Shown one piece after another: positions 8,528-17,113 of a stretch of DNA of 64,000 nucleotides (positions within the stretch are counted from its first letter, which is position 1; each line of letters opens with the position of its first letter). The notes below the pieces were generated by a model. The model was given only the letters and a program-made list of their open reading frames with translations. It had not been told where the DNA came from and did no database searches. Source of the DNA: Alphaproteobacteria bacterium (lineage in GTDB: Bacteria > Pseudomonadota > Alphaproteobacteria > Micropepsales > Micropepsaceae); the NCBI GenBank assembly GCA_021325375.1, contig JAJPHG010000012.1, forward strand, positions 124,001-188,000. Reading direction: 5' to 3'. Made by a program: the position numbers and the translations under genes.

Positions 8528-9355
8528 ATGCTGAGCGTGAACACCAACACCGGCGCGATGGTCGCGCTGCAATATTTGAACGATACGCAGGCGCAGCTGT
8601 CGCAGACCCAGAACGCCGTCGACACCGGCCTCAAGGTCTCCTCGGCGAAGGACGACGGCGCGGTCTACGCCATCGCCCAGAACATGCGCGGCGACATCGC
8701 GGGCTATACCTCGGTGACCGACAGCTTGAACCGCGGCATGTCGGCGATCGACGTCGCCATGTCGGCCGGCCAGTCGATCTCGGACCTTCTGGTCGAGATG
8801 AAGACCAAGGCGCTGTCGGCCTCCGACACCTCGCTCGACACCGCCAGCCGCGCCGCGATGAACCAGGACTTCATCGCGCTGCGCGACCAGATCACGACCA
8901 TCGTGAAGAACGCGGTGTTCAACAACTACAACCTCGTCGACGGCTCGACGCAGACGATCACCGCGCTCGCCTCCTCGGACGGCTCGCGGCGCATCACCGC
9001 GGCGGCGCAGAACATGAGCCTGTCCGGCTCGATCGTGACGATCTCGACCGGCGCCTCGATCTCGACCCAGGGCGGCGCCTCGACGATGATCTCGGTCATC
9101 CAGCAATCGCTCGAGAACGTCGACTCCGCGCTTGCGCAGCTCTCGGCCGGCTCGAAGAAGTTCTCGATCCAGCTGGGCTTCGCGTCGAAGCTCTCCGATA
9201 CGCTGACCACCGGCGTGGGCAACCTCGTCGATGCCGACATGGCCAAGGAAAGCGCGCTGCTGCAGTCCCTGCAGGTCAAGCAGCAGCTCGGCGTCCAGGC
9301 GCTCTCCATCGCCAACCAGTCGCCGCAATACCTGCTCTCCCTTTTCAAGGGGTAA
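8528..9355 (+). CDS. Flagellin (short, Caulobacter type), copy 1
   Basis: Flagellar filament subunit, 275 residues, close to the Caulobacter Flj flagellins. The N-terminal D0/D1 part reads MLSVNTNTGAMVALQYLN, with AKDDGAVYAIAQNMRGD and LNRGMSAIDVAMSAGQ. The C-terminal D0 helix reads VKQQLGVQALSIANQ and ends LLSLFKG. The central domain is short and rich in Ser/Thr (SLSGSIVTISTGASIST), a likely surface for O-glycosylation. ATG at 8528 follows GGAG. An in-frame start at 8486 would fall within the promoter and is rejected. Confidence 0.96.
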   Translation: MLSVNTNTGAMVALQYLNDTQAQLSQTQNAVDTGLKVSSAKDDGAVYAIAQNMRGDIAGYTSVTDSLNRGMSAIDVAMSAGQSISDLLVEMKTKALSASDTSLDTASRAAMNQDFIALRDQITTIVKNAVFNNYNLVDGSTQTITALASSDGSRRITAAAQNMSLSGSIVTISTGASISTQGGASTMISVIQQSLENVDSALAQLSAGSKKFSIQLGFASKLSDTLTTGVGNLVDADMAKESALLQSLQVKQQLGVQALSIANQSPQYLLSLFKG

Positions 9356-9381
9356 GGCGCAGGACACATCGCGCGAGGAAG

Positions 9382-9409
9382 CGGCGCCGTGAACAGCGGC
9401 GCCGTTTTT
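9382..9409 (+). terminator. Rho-independent terminator of flagellin 1
   Basis: CGGCGCCG, 7-nt loop, CGGCGCCG, then TTTTT. It lies 26 bases after the flagellin stop. Confidence 0.9.
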
Positions 9410-9421
9410 ATTTCAAATACA

Positions 9422-9478
9422 AGGCAAATCCTGCCGATCGTGCGGCAAAATTTGCCGGCTGTTGGGTAAATTCTGCCG
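9422..9478. promoter_or_regulatory. Three helically phased ftr-like enhancer sites
   Basis: Three 15-bp units begin at 9422 (AGGCAAATCCTGCCG), 9443 (CGGCAAAATTTGCCG, a perfect dyad around one base) and 9464 (GGGTAAATTCTGCCG). Starts are exactly 21 bp apart, two helical turns, so all face one side of the DNA. The group lies about 90-140 bp upstream of the -24/-12 promoter at 9565, the normal place for a sigma-54 activator such as FlbD. Confidence 0.65.
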
Positions 9479-9564
9479 CCTCTTTTGGCCGCGCGGAAAA
9501 ATTGCACTGGCCGAATTTTCCGCAGCCCCTGAAAATCGAGAGTTAGGAATCGGTAAAACCCGCG

Positions 9565-9579
9565 CGGCACGGGCATTGC
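9565..9579 (+). promoter_or_regulatory. Sigma-54 promoter of flagellin 2
   Basis: CGGCAC-GGGCA-TTGC, with GG and GC 10 bases apart. It lies 63 bases upstream of the second flagellin ATG. Confidence 0.82.
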
Positions 9580-9641
9580 CTAACGTTGGACACGGAGCAA
9601 AACGCTCCAAGAGCAAAACGCTCGTCACAACGGAGGCAAGA

Positions 9642-10466
9642 ATGCTTAGCGTCAACACCAATACCGGCGCCATGGTCGCGCTGCAGTACCTCAACCAGAC
9701 CCAGGCGCAGCTGTCGCAGACACAGAGCGCCATCAACAGCGGCGAGAAGGTTTCGTCCGCGAAAGACGACGGCGCCGTCTACGCCATCGCGCAGAACATG
9801 CGCGGCGACGTTGCCGGTTATTCGGCGGTGCAGGACAGCCTCAATCGCGGCATGTCCACGGTCGACGTCGCCATGTCGGCGGGCCAGTCGATCTCCGACC
9901 TGCTCATCGAGATGAAGACGAAGGCGCTTGCGGCTTCCGACACTTCGCTCGACACGGCGAGCCGGGCTGCGATGAACCAGGATTTCGTCGCCCTTCGCGA
10001 CCAGATCTCGACCATCGTCAGCAACGCGGTGTTCAACGGCTACAACCTGGTCGACGGTTCGACGACCCAGGTGACGGCGCTGGCCTCGACCGACGGTTCG
10101 CGCCGCATCACGGTTGCCGCCGAGAACATGAGCCTGTCCGGCTCGATCGTCACAGTCTCGACCGGGGCGTCGATCTCGACGCAAGCCATGGCCTCGACGA
10201 TGGTGACCGCGCTGCAGACCTCGCTGACCAACGTCGACTCCGCCCTGGCGCAGCTGTCGTCCGGTTCGAAGAAGTTCTCGATCCAGATCGACTTCGCCCA
10301 GAAGCTGTCCGATGCGCTCACCAGCGGTATCGGCAACCTGGTCGACGCCAACATGGCCGACGAGAGCGCCCAGTTGCAGTCCTTGCAGGTCAAGCAGCAG
10401 CTCGGCGTGCAGGCTCTGTCGATCGCCAACCAGGCGCCGCAGACCATCCTCTCGCTCTTCCATTAA
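9642..10466 (+). CDS. Flagellin (short, Caulobacter type), copy 2
   Basis: 274 residues, a close paralogue of the flagellin at 8528: the same N-terminus MLSVNTNTGAMVALQYLN, the same AKDDGAVYAIAQNMRGD, and the same C-terminal VKQQLGVQALSIANQ, ending ILSLFH. Differences are spread through the middle, including the Ser/Thr-rich stretch. ATG at 9642 lies just after CGGAGG. It has its own promoter and terminators, so the two flagellins can be expressed independently. Confidence 0.96.
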   Translation: MLSVNTNTGAMVALQYLNQTQAQLSQTQSAINSGEKVSSAKDDGAVYAIAQNMRGDVAGYSAVQDSLNRGMSTVDVAMSAGQSISDLLIEMKTKALAASDTSLDTASRAAMNQDFVALRDQISTIVSNAVFNGYNLVDGSTTQVTALASTDGSRRITVAAENMSLSGSIVTVSTGASISTQAMASTMVTALQTSLTNVDSALAQLSSGSKKFSIQIDFAQKLSDALTSGIGNLVDANMADESAQLQSLQVKQQLGVQALSIANQAPQTILSLFH

Positions 10467-10473
10467 GCGTTAT

Positions 10474-10499
10474 GGCGGGGTCTCGAAAGAGATCCCGCC
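10474..10499 (+). terminator. Hairpin after flagellin 2
   Basis: GGCGGGGTCTC-GAAA-GAGATCCCGCC, an 11-bp stem with one G-T pair, 7 bases after the stop. No T-run follows; the stronger terminator is at 10582. Confidence 0.6.
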
Positions 10500-10581
10500 G
10501 CCGCTTGACGGAGGGCGCGAGCCGGAACACCGGCGGCGCCCCAGGGCGTCAGGGACTAAAGTGGTTGGGACTAAAACGTGG

Positions 10582-10615
10582 CGGGCGAGGGCAACCTCGC
10601 CCGTTGCGCTTTTTT
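10582..10615 (+). terminator. Rho-independent terminator downstream of flagellin 2
   Basis: CGGGCGAGG-GCAA-CCTCGCCCG, a perfect 9-bp stem, followed a few bases on by TTTTTT. Confidence 0.85.
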
Positions 10616-10629
10616 GCCATCAACAAAAT

Positions 10630-10800
10630 TGTCATGGCCCGCGACTGCGGGCCACCCAGGTGAATACGGCAGCGCTCTTCGAAGTTTTGCACGCGCAAGC
10701 GCGGCGTCGCGGAGAAGAAAAGAACCCTCGCGTCTCCGCGTGAATCCTTCTTAGATGGTGCAGAACCTAGCTGGGTGGCCCGCATTCGCGGGCCATGACA
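10630..10800. repeat. MITE-like palindromic element, copy C
   Basis: 171 bp with the same GTCATGGCCCGCG... left end and complementary right end as copy A, and CGCGGAG/CTCCGCG motifs inside. It separates the flagellins from the convergent sugar operon. Confidence 0.85.
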
Positions 10801-10812
10801 CTATGGCTGTGG

Positions 10813-12042
10813 CTAAAGCTTCAACACCCGCACCAGCGCATCGACGACGCGCTCGGCGTCGTCTTCGTCCATCGCCGCCGACAAGGGCAGGCTGAGCGCG
10901 CGGGAATAGTAGAGGTCGGCGCCGGGAAGCGTCGCGGGGAAGCGCTTTGCGTAGTAAGGCTGGCGATGCACCGGGAAATAATGCACCTGCGTGCCGATGC
11001 CCTCACCCTGGAGCGCGCGCATCAGGGCCGCGCGCGCGATGCCGGCCTGCTTGAAGTCGATGCGCGCGACATAGAGATGCCAGGCCGGAAGGCAGCTGCG
11101 CGTCCGGCCTAAGGGCTTGACGACCGGCGCATAGGGCGCGAGCAGCGCGTCATAGGCCGCGACCACCGCGCGGCGGCGCGCCAGGAACCTGTCCAGCTTG
11201 GCGAGCTGCGAAACGCCCAGCGCGCATTGGATGTCGTTGGCGCGCCAGTTGAACTCGGGCTCGACGAGCTCGTAATACCACGGGTTCGCGCGGGCCTCGC
11301 CGTCGAAGGCATCGGCGAGGTTGGTGAAGTCCTGTGGCTCGCGCGTCATGCCGTGGTTGCGGGCGAGCACCAGGCGCCTGGCCATGTCGGGATCGTTCGT
11401 CGTGACCGCGCCGCCTTCGCCCATCGCGATCGCCTTGACCGGATGGAACGAGAAGACGCTGAGATCGCTGTGCGCGTTGGCGCCGATGCGGCAGGCGCCC
11501 GCATTGCTGCCGACATAGGTCGCGCCCAGCGTATGGCAGGCGTCGTCGACGATCTTCATCTTGTTGATGCGCGCGATGGCGGCGATCTCCTCGAGCGCGC
11601 CGCATTGCCCGTTCAGATGCACGTTGAAAACCGCATCCGCCTTGCCCGCGCGCGCGATGGCGATGGACAGCGTCTCCGGCGTCATCAGGCCGGTGTTCGG
11701 GTCGGTGTCGGCGAAGACGATCTCGGCGCCGTTCATGTGCGGCGCGCTGGCGGTGGCCAGGAAGGTGATTGAGGGGACGACGATCTTCGTGCCCGGCCCG
11801 AGCCCGAGCGCGCGCGCCGCCATGTGCAGCGCCGCCGTTCCGTTGGCGCAGACCACGGCGTGCCGGGCGCCGGTGTGGCTTGCCAGCGCCGCCTCGAAGC
11901 GCGCGACCATGGGTCCGGTGGTGAGATACTCGCCGCGCAGCACTTCGGTGACGGCGGCGATGTCGTCCTCCTCGATGACCTGGCGGCTGTAGGGAAGGAA
12001 GGACGGCGCCGCGACGCGCGCTTTCAGTGCCGGCGCGCTCAT
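10813..12042 (-). CDS. pseC: UDP-4-keto-6-deoxy-sugar aminotransferase (PseC/DegT family)
   Basis: PLP-dependent aminotransferase. In the pseudaminic acid route PseC aminates the 4-keto sugar made by PseB. 409 residues; LPYSRQVIEEDDIAAV near the N-terminus, GEYLTTGP, VCANGTAALHMAA, DACHTLGATY, and the PLP lysine in FSFHPVKAIAMGEGG. The ATG overlaps the pseB stop (ATGA), so the two are translationally coupled. The specific substrate is inferred from the PseB partner. Confidence 0.88.
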   Translation of the reverse strand: MSAPALKARVAAPSFLPYSRQVIEEDDIAAVTEVLRGEYLTTGPMVARFEAALASHTGARHAVVCANGTAALHMAARALGLGPGTKIVVPSITFLATASAPHMNGAEIVFADTDPNTGLMTPETLSIAIARAGKADAVFNVHLNGQCGALEEIAAIARINKMKIVDDACHTLGATYVGSNAGACRIGANAHSDLSVFSFHPVKAIAMGEGGAVTTNDPDMARRLVLARNHGMTREPQDFTNLADAFDGEARANPWYYELVEPEFNWRANDIQCALGVSQLAKLDRFLARRRAVVAAYDALLAPYAPVVKPLGRTRSCLPAWHLYVARIDFKQAGIARAALMRALQGEGIGTQVHYFPVHRQPYYAKRFPATLPGADLYYSRALSLPLSAAMDEDDAERVVDALVRVLKL

Positions 12043-13142
12043 GCGAAGGCCTGGGCGAGCAGCATCTGCAGGCCGCGCGCGTCGAGCTGCTCGGGATTGC
12101 AGTCGCTCGAATAGGCGAAGCCTTCCGCCACCGGCCTGGCGCCGCGGTTGAGATAGGCCTCGCGCGCCGCGGCCGCGAAGCTCGCCAGGATCACGTAGCG
12201 GTCGTCGAGCTCCACCGTCCAGCGCGAATCGTCGGCCGGGATCATGGTCTCGTGCAACTTCTCTCCCGGACGGATGCCCACGACCTTCTGGCCGAGGGTG
12301 GGGCAGATGGACCTGGCGAGGTCGGTCAGGGTGGTCGACGGGATCTTCGGCACGAAGATCTCGCCGCCGCGCGACAGTTCCATGCTCGACAGCACGAAGT
12401 TCACGCCCTGCGTCAGCGTGATCCAGAAGCGCGTCATGCGCGGATCGGTGATCGGGATGTCGGCCGCGCCCTCGGCGGCGAGCTTCCTGAAGAACGGCAC
12501 GACGCTGCCGCGCGAGCCGAAGACGTTGCCGTAGCGCACGACCGAGAAGCGCGTGCCGTCGGCGCCGGCGAGGTTGTTGGCCGCCACGAAGATCTTGTCC
12601 GAGGCGAGCTTGGAGGCGCCGTAGAGATTGACCGGATTGGCCGCCTTGTCGGTGGAGAGCGCGATCACCTTGCGCACGTTGCGGCGCAGCGCCGCATAGA
12701 CCAGGTTCTCCGCCCCGAAGACGTTGGTGCGGATGCACTCGAAGGGATTGTACTCGGCGGTCGGCACCTGCTTGAGCGCCGCGGCGTGGATGACGTAATC
12801 GATGTTGTTGAGCGCCATGTCGAGACGGTCGCGGTCGCGCACGTCGCCGATGAAATAGCGCATGAAGGGATGCTGATCCATCGGGAAGAGCTGCTGCATC
12901 TCGTATTGCTTGAGCTCGTCGCGCGAATAGATGACCAAGCGCCTGGGCTTGTAGTTTTCGATCACGGTCTTGACGAAATGCTTGCCGAACGAGCCCGTGC
13001 CGCCGGTGACGAGGACGGATTTGTCGTTCAGGTCCAGCCAGGGCTGGGTGAAGTCGCGCAAGCCGCGGACGGGCGGCGGCGGGGCCGCGACGCGATCGTC
13101 GTCCGAAACCGCGAGATAGATCTTCTTGGCGCGAGGGCTCAT
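12039..13142 (-). CDS. pseB: UDP-GlcNAc 4,6-dehydratase, inverting (PseB/FlmA type)
   Basis: First enzyme of pseudaminic-type sugar synthesis. The N-terminal ~40 residues precede a Rossmann domain: LVTGGTGSFGKHFV for NAD(P), DVRDRDRL, HAAALKQVPTAEYNPFE, and the region around LSTDKAANPVNLYGASK typical of inverting 4,6-dehydratases. It is longer than usual (~330) at the N-terminus (MSPRAKKIYLAVSDDD...). ATG at 13142 chosen; a GTG at 13184 is in frame. The first gene of a pseB-pseC unit. TTAA-N7-TTAC at 13187 resembles a CtrA box. Confidence 0.9.
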   Translation of the reverse strand: MSPRAKKIYLAVSDDDRVAAPPPPVRGLRDFTQPWLDLNDKSVLVTGGTGSFGKHFVKTVIENYKPRRLVIYSRDELKQYEMQQLFPMDQHPFMRYFIGDVRDRDRLDMALNNIDYVIHAAALKQVPTAEYNPFECIRTNVFGAENLVYAALRRNVRKVIALSTDKAANPVNLYGASKLASDKIFVAANNLAGADGTRFSVVRYGNVFGSRGSVVPFFRKLAAEGAADIPITDPRMTRFWITLTQGVNFVLSSMELSRGGEIFVPKIPSTTLTDLARSICPTLGQKVVGIRPGEKLHETMIPADDSRWTVELDDRYVILASFAAAAREAYLNRGARPVAEGFAYSSDCNPEQLDARGLQMLLAQAFA

Positions 13143-13197
13143 CTGGAACTCATCCGTCTGTTCGACAGGATGGTTGCAGAACACGGTTAAAAAGCGC

Positions 13198-15147
13198 TTA
13201 CGGCAACGCTCTATTTACGCTGAAGCGGAAGCGGCGCGCCCCGTCGCGGTAAGCGCTGGGCTTGCGCGTGTCGTCGAGCTCGAGGGCGGAGAGCACGAAC
13301 TGGCAGAACAGGCTGCCGCCGATCCGCCGGTGAGTGAGAAGGCCCAGAAGCGGCGCCGTGGCGCGGTCGATTTCGATGCGCAGGCGGGTCTTGGCGTCGC
13401 CGAGCTCGGCCCAGCCCTCGGTCAGGCCGAGCCCATGCGATGCCGAGACCAGGAACGACACCGGCGCGCCGTGATCGACGTCGTGACCGGCGAGCGCGAA
13501 GGTTTCCGATGTCTTACCGCCATTGTGGGTCGTTAAGGAAAGCTTCGACCAATCGAAGGCGTCGGGCAGCAGCGTGAAGTGGCCGAGTCTCAGGCTGCCG
13601 CGTCCCCAATCGGCCCAATGGAAGGTCACGTCGAACTCGACGCGCGGCTCTTGGCCCAGGAACCGCATCGTCTTCTCGATCGGGCCCTTGGGCGTCTCGA
13701 TGCGGGCGAACGCGTATGTGTCGCCGTCTTGCGTCCAGACGCGCGCCTCGCAGTTCTCCAGGTCGGTGATCTTGTGCTCGCCCGGTCCTTCGAAGACGCA
13801 GTCGCCGGTGTACCAATCGGCCTGCACATGGATGTCGTCGAAATGCCCGTGCGGCAGGTGGCCCAGCGCGGGCAGCTTGTGCCCTGCGAATGCGAGCTCC
13901 GACAGCGCCAGCCCGCGCCGCCGGTCGAGGCGCGCGACGAGACTCGGCGTACGGATATCGACATGACGCGCCGCGACCGGTTCGCTTTTCGGGACGATGA
14001 CGCGCGGCGGCGCTTTCGACCAGCGTTGCTCGGCGGCTTCGAGCCGTGCGCGGAACGCGCTCCATCGCTTCTCGGTGATATGGGTACGGAAATCGCTGGA
14101 CCACAGAGCGCAGAGCTCTTTCCAATCCGCGTCCGGCGCCTCGATCATGCCGTCATGGATGCGCTGGCAGGCGGCGTTGACCGCCACGTCGTCGCGTCCG
14201 GTCACGGCCCAGCGCGACAGGTTGTACTTGCGCTGCTTCTTCACCGGGATCGGGCAGGCCGCACTTTCCAGCCGCAAGGGCTGGCGCTTGGGCGAGGCCA
14301 GCGCCGCGGACGGCGCCACGAGATCGAAGCCCGGCTCGTGCGCGATCGCGGCATAGGCCTGCTCCAGCTTCAACCATTCGCTTTCGCCGGAGAGCTTCTC
14401 CTCGGTGCGATAGCGGCCGGGGCGGAAATCGAAGATCTCGCCGTCGCCGGCATAGAAGCAGAGCGCGCGTGGTGCGGCCCCGCGCCGGCCGCGCAGATAG
14501 GCGAGATAGGCGTCGAGCTCGATGTCGCCATGGGCGAGGCGCTGCAGCTTCTGGAACGCGACCGTGTTGGTCCACAGAAGCGAAATCGTGCGGCCGTCGG
14601 AGCCCAGCGCGCGTTCGGCGCGATAGCGCGCCTCGCGCGGCCATTCGGGATGATGCGCCGACGGATTGTCCCAATCCATCAAGAGCGCGCGATAGCCTGC
14701 GTCGAGATAGAGGCCGACAAAACCGCCGGAATAGGCCTGCTCGTTGACCAGCGCGAGATGCGGACGAACGCCCAAGAGCCGCTCGTAGCATTCATTGCCG
14801 ATGCGAAGGTTCTCTTCCGTCACGCGCGCCGGCACCAGCGGCGCGATGACCTGCGCGTAGCCCGAGCCGATCAGCTCGACCTTTCCCGCCGCGATGAGGG
14901 CGCGGGCCTCGGCGATCCAGGACGGATCGCGCGCGGCGATCTCCTCGAGCGTGAAGCCGGAGGCTTCGATGCCGACGGGGCCGTGCCTCTCGGCCAGACG
15001 CAGCAGCGGCCAATAGCAGCGCGCGATCACCTCGCCGCGCTGCTCTTCCTCGATGGAGGAGAAGGCGAGGTTGAGATGGAACAGCGAGAACAGGCTCAAA
15101 CTCGCGGTCGCGGCGTGCGTATCGCGGCTGAGAAACGGCGCGTTCAT
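13198..15147 (-). CDS. Glycoside hydrolase family 57-like protein
   Basis: 649 residues. The N-terminal ~300 residues look like a GH57 (beta/alpha)7 barrel: LFHLNLAFSS takes the place of the usual HxHQP, then KVELIGSGYAQVIAPLVP, a putative nucleophile Glu in LALVNEQAYSGG, and a putative acid Asp in CFYAGDGEIFDF. The C-terminal half is beta-rich. The family includes amylases and galactosidases, but the substrate here is unknown. The start overlaps the ATP-grasp stop (ATGA), so it belongs to the coupled sugar operon. The altered first motif means activity should not be assumed. Confidence 0.72.
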   Translation of the reverse strand: MNAPFLSRDTHAATASLSLFSLFHLNLAFSSIEEEQRGEVIARCYWPLLRLAERHGPVGIEASGFTLEEIAARDPSWIAEARALIAAGKVELIGSGYAQVIAPLVPARVTEENLRIGNECYERLLGVRPHLALVNEQAYSGGFVGLYLDAGYRALLMDWDNPSAHHPEWPREARYRAERALGSDGRTISLLWTNTVAFQKLQRLAHGDIELDAYLAYLRGRRGAAPRALCFYAGDGEIFDFRPGRYRTEEKLSGESEWLKLEQAYAAIAHEPGFDLVAPSAALASPKRQPLRLESAACPIPVKKQRKYNLSRWAVTGRDDVAVNAACQRIHDGMIEAPDADWKELCALWSSDFRTHITEKRWSAFRARLEAAEQRWSKAPPRVIVPKSEPVAARHVDIRTPSLVARLDRRRGLALSELAFAGHKLPALGHLPHGHFDDIHVQADWYTGDCVFEGPGEHKITDLENCEARVWTQDGDTYAFARIETPKGPIEKTMRFLGQEPRVEFDVTFHWADWGRGSLRLGHFTLLPDAFDWSKLSLTTHNGGKTSETFALAGHDVDHGAPVSFLVSASHGLGLTEGWAELGDAKTRLRIEIDRATAPLLGLLTHRRIGGSLFCQFVLSALELDDTRKPSAYRDGARRFRFSVNRALP

Positions 15148-16361
15148 TGCGTGGCGATCTTCAGGCGCGAGAGCGCGTCGTTGGCGCTGGCAAGGGCGTT
15201 CTCGCGGGTTGCTCCGGTGGCCAGCACCATCGCCGCCGAGGGCCGCTTGTCGCCCGCCGGAAGGATGACGTCGCCCGGCTTGGCGGTGACGACGATCTCG
15301 GCGATGCCGGCGACGCCGCGCGCCTCTTCCGCACCCGTGACCGAGACGACGCGGCCGGGCTTGGGGAAAGCATAGCGCTGCACCACGGACGTCATCGCGC
15401 GCGGCTCCAGTTCCTGCGGCGACACCGTTTCACCCAGCGCGATGCGGATCGCGCAGCCGATGAAATCCACGCCGGTGTTGAGCGGGATCTCGCGCGTGCA
15501 GAAGAAGCCGCCGGAGAGCCGCGCGGCCAGCTCGATCACATAGGGCTTGCCGTCATGGACGACGATGTCGCCCTTGACCGTGCCCGTGGTGACGCCCAGA
15601 GCGGCGGCCGCGCGCGCTACCACGTCCTTGACCGCGTTTTGCGTTTCGGGCGGCAGGTGGCTCGGCAGATCGCCGCCGTTCTCGATGAAGAACGGCGCAT
15701 AGGTGTCGAGATATTCGTAATTGCGGTCCGAGAAGCCCGGCGTGAAGCAACGCCCCTCGATCACCACCGATTCGGTGGAGACCTGCGGCCCGTCCAGATA
15801 TTCCTCGACCATCACCCGCTCGCTCGGCGAATGGCTGCGCGCCAGCATGAAGGCCTTGGTCAGGTCCTCGACCTGGGCGATGCGCTGCACGCCGCGCGAG
15901 CCGCGGCTGTCGACCGGCTTGATGACGAGATTGCGGCCGCGCTCGATCGCGACGCGCTGCAGCTCCTGAACCGTGTTCACTTCCGCGAACCACGGCACCG
16001 GCACGCCCGATGCCGCGAAGCGGCGCTTCATCGCAAGCTTGTCGCAGGCGAGCTCGGCGGTCGCCACCGAGATGCCGGGAAGCCTCAAGCGCTCCGCCAC
16101 CGTCGCGGTGGTCACAGGCGCGTCGGCGGCGACGCAGATGACGCCGTCGATCTTGCGGATCTTGCGGTTGTAGCGCTCGGCGGCGGAGGCGGTTTCATGC
16201 GCGCCATAGACGTCGGCGATCAGACAGGAATCGGCGAACGCGAAACCCGGCGCCTCCGGGTCGCGGTCGGAGACGACGACGTAGAGCCCCATCTCCTTGG
16301 CGCGCTTTGCCGCGTCCGCCGCTTCGATCCCGCCCGAGATGATGAGAAGCGTCTTGGTCAT
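15144..16361 (-). CDS. ATP-grasp ligase
   Basis: 405 residues starting MTKTLLIISGGIEAADAAK. A Rossmann-like preATP-grasp domain is followed by an ATP-grasp core: LVIKPVDSRGSRGVQR (nucleotide-binding lysine and loop), VMVEEYLDGPQVSTES and YVIELAARLSGGFFCTREIP (metal-binding region). Such enzymes join a carboxylate to an amine or other nucleophile with ATP. Overlap with the SDR stop (TGATG) and with the GH57-like start (ATGA) puts it in a coupled run. It may ligate an amino acid or carboxylate to a sugar; this is inference. Confidence 0.82.
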   Translation of the reverse strand: MTKTLLIISGGIEAADAAKRAKEMGLYVVVSDRDPEAPGFAFADSCLIADVYGAHETASAAERYNRKIRKIDGVICVAADAPVTTATVAERLRLPGISVATAELACDKLAMKRRFAASGVPVPWFAEVNTVQELQRVAIERGRNLVIKPVDSRGSRGVQRIAQVEDLTKAFMLARSHSPSERVMVEEYLDGPQVSTESVVIEGRCFTPGFSDRNYEYLDTYAPFFIENGGDLPSHLPPETQNAVKDVVARAAAALGVTTGTVKGDIVVHDGKPYVIELAARLSGGFFCTREIPLNTGVDFIGCAIRIALGETVSPQELEPRAMTSVVQRYAFPKPGRVVSVTGAEEARGVAGIAEIVVTAKPGDVILPAGDKRPSAAMVLATGATRENALASANDALSRLKIATQ

Positions 16362-17113
16362 CAGAAATAGAGGCCGCCATTGACGTTGAGCGTCTGCGCG
16401 GTGATGTAGGAGGACGCATCGCTGCTTAAGAAAACCACGGCGTCGGCGACTTCTTGTGTGCTGCCCAGACGCTTGAGCAGGATGTTCTCCGCCGCCTTCT
16501 GCACGCTGGCGGCGGCAAGGCCGGCCTGTCCCATGTCCGAGGCGATGATGCCGGCCGCGACCGTGTTCGAGCGCACGCCGTATTGGGCGCCGAAGCGGGC
16601 TGTGACCTGCGCCAGCGAGATCAGTCCGGCCTTCGATGCTGCGTAGTGCGCCGTGCGCGGGCCGCCATATTGGCCGCTGACCGATCCGATATGCACGATG
16701 CTGCCGCCGCCCGCCTCGCGAAGCAGAGGCAGGAAAACCTGCGCGCAGAGGAACGGGCCTTTGAGATTGGTGGCCAGGATGGAATCCCAATCGGCGTCCG
16801 TCACCTGGTCGAAATCGGTCGGCTTGTTGATGCCCGCATTGTTGACAAGGATCGAGATGGGGCCCAGCGCGCGTGCATCCTTCGCCGCCGCCGAGACGCT
16901 GGCCCGGTCGGTCACGTCCATCTGCAGTGCCATGGCGCGGCGGCCGAGGCCCTCGATCTCGTGCACCACGGCATCCGCCTCGGCGCGTTTCTCGCGATAG
17001 GTCAGCGCTACGTCGGCGCCGGCTTGCGCCAGACCCAGCGCGATGGCGCGTCCGATGCCGCGGCTGCCGCCGGTGACGACCGCGTGTCTGCCCGCGAGCG
17101 AGAAGCGCTGCAT
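16361..17113 (-). CDS. SDR-family oxidoreductase
   Basis: 250-residue classical short-chain dehydrogenase. Cofactor motif VVTGGSRGIGRAIA, NNAG (LVNNAGINKP), and catalytic Ser/Tyr/Lys in HIGSVSG and HYAASKAG; it ends NVNGGLYF. ATG at 17113 shares a base with the transketolase stop. FabG-like by sequence, but the neighbours suggest a sugar or keto-sugar substrate. Confidence 0.87.
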   Translation of the reverse strand: MQRFSLAGRHAVVTGGSRGIGRAIALGLAQAGADVALTYREKRAEADAVVHEIEGLGRRAMALQMDVTDRASVSAAAKDARALGPISILVNNAGINKPTDFDQVTDADWDSILATNLKGPFLCAQVFLPLLREAGGGSIVHIGSVSGQYGGPRTAHYAASKAGLISLAQVTARFGAQYGVRSNTVAAGIIASDMGQAGLAAASVQKAAENILLKRLGSTQEVADAVVFLSSDASSYITAQTLNVNGGLYF

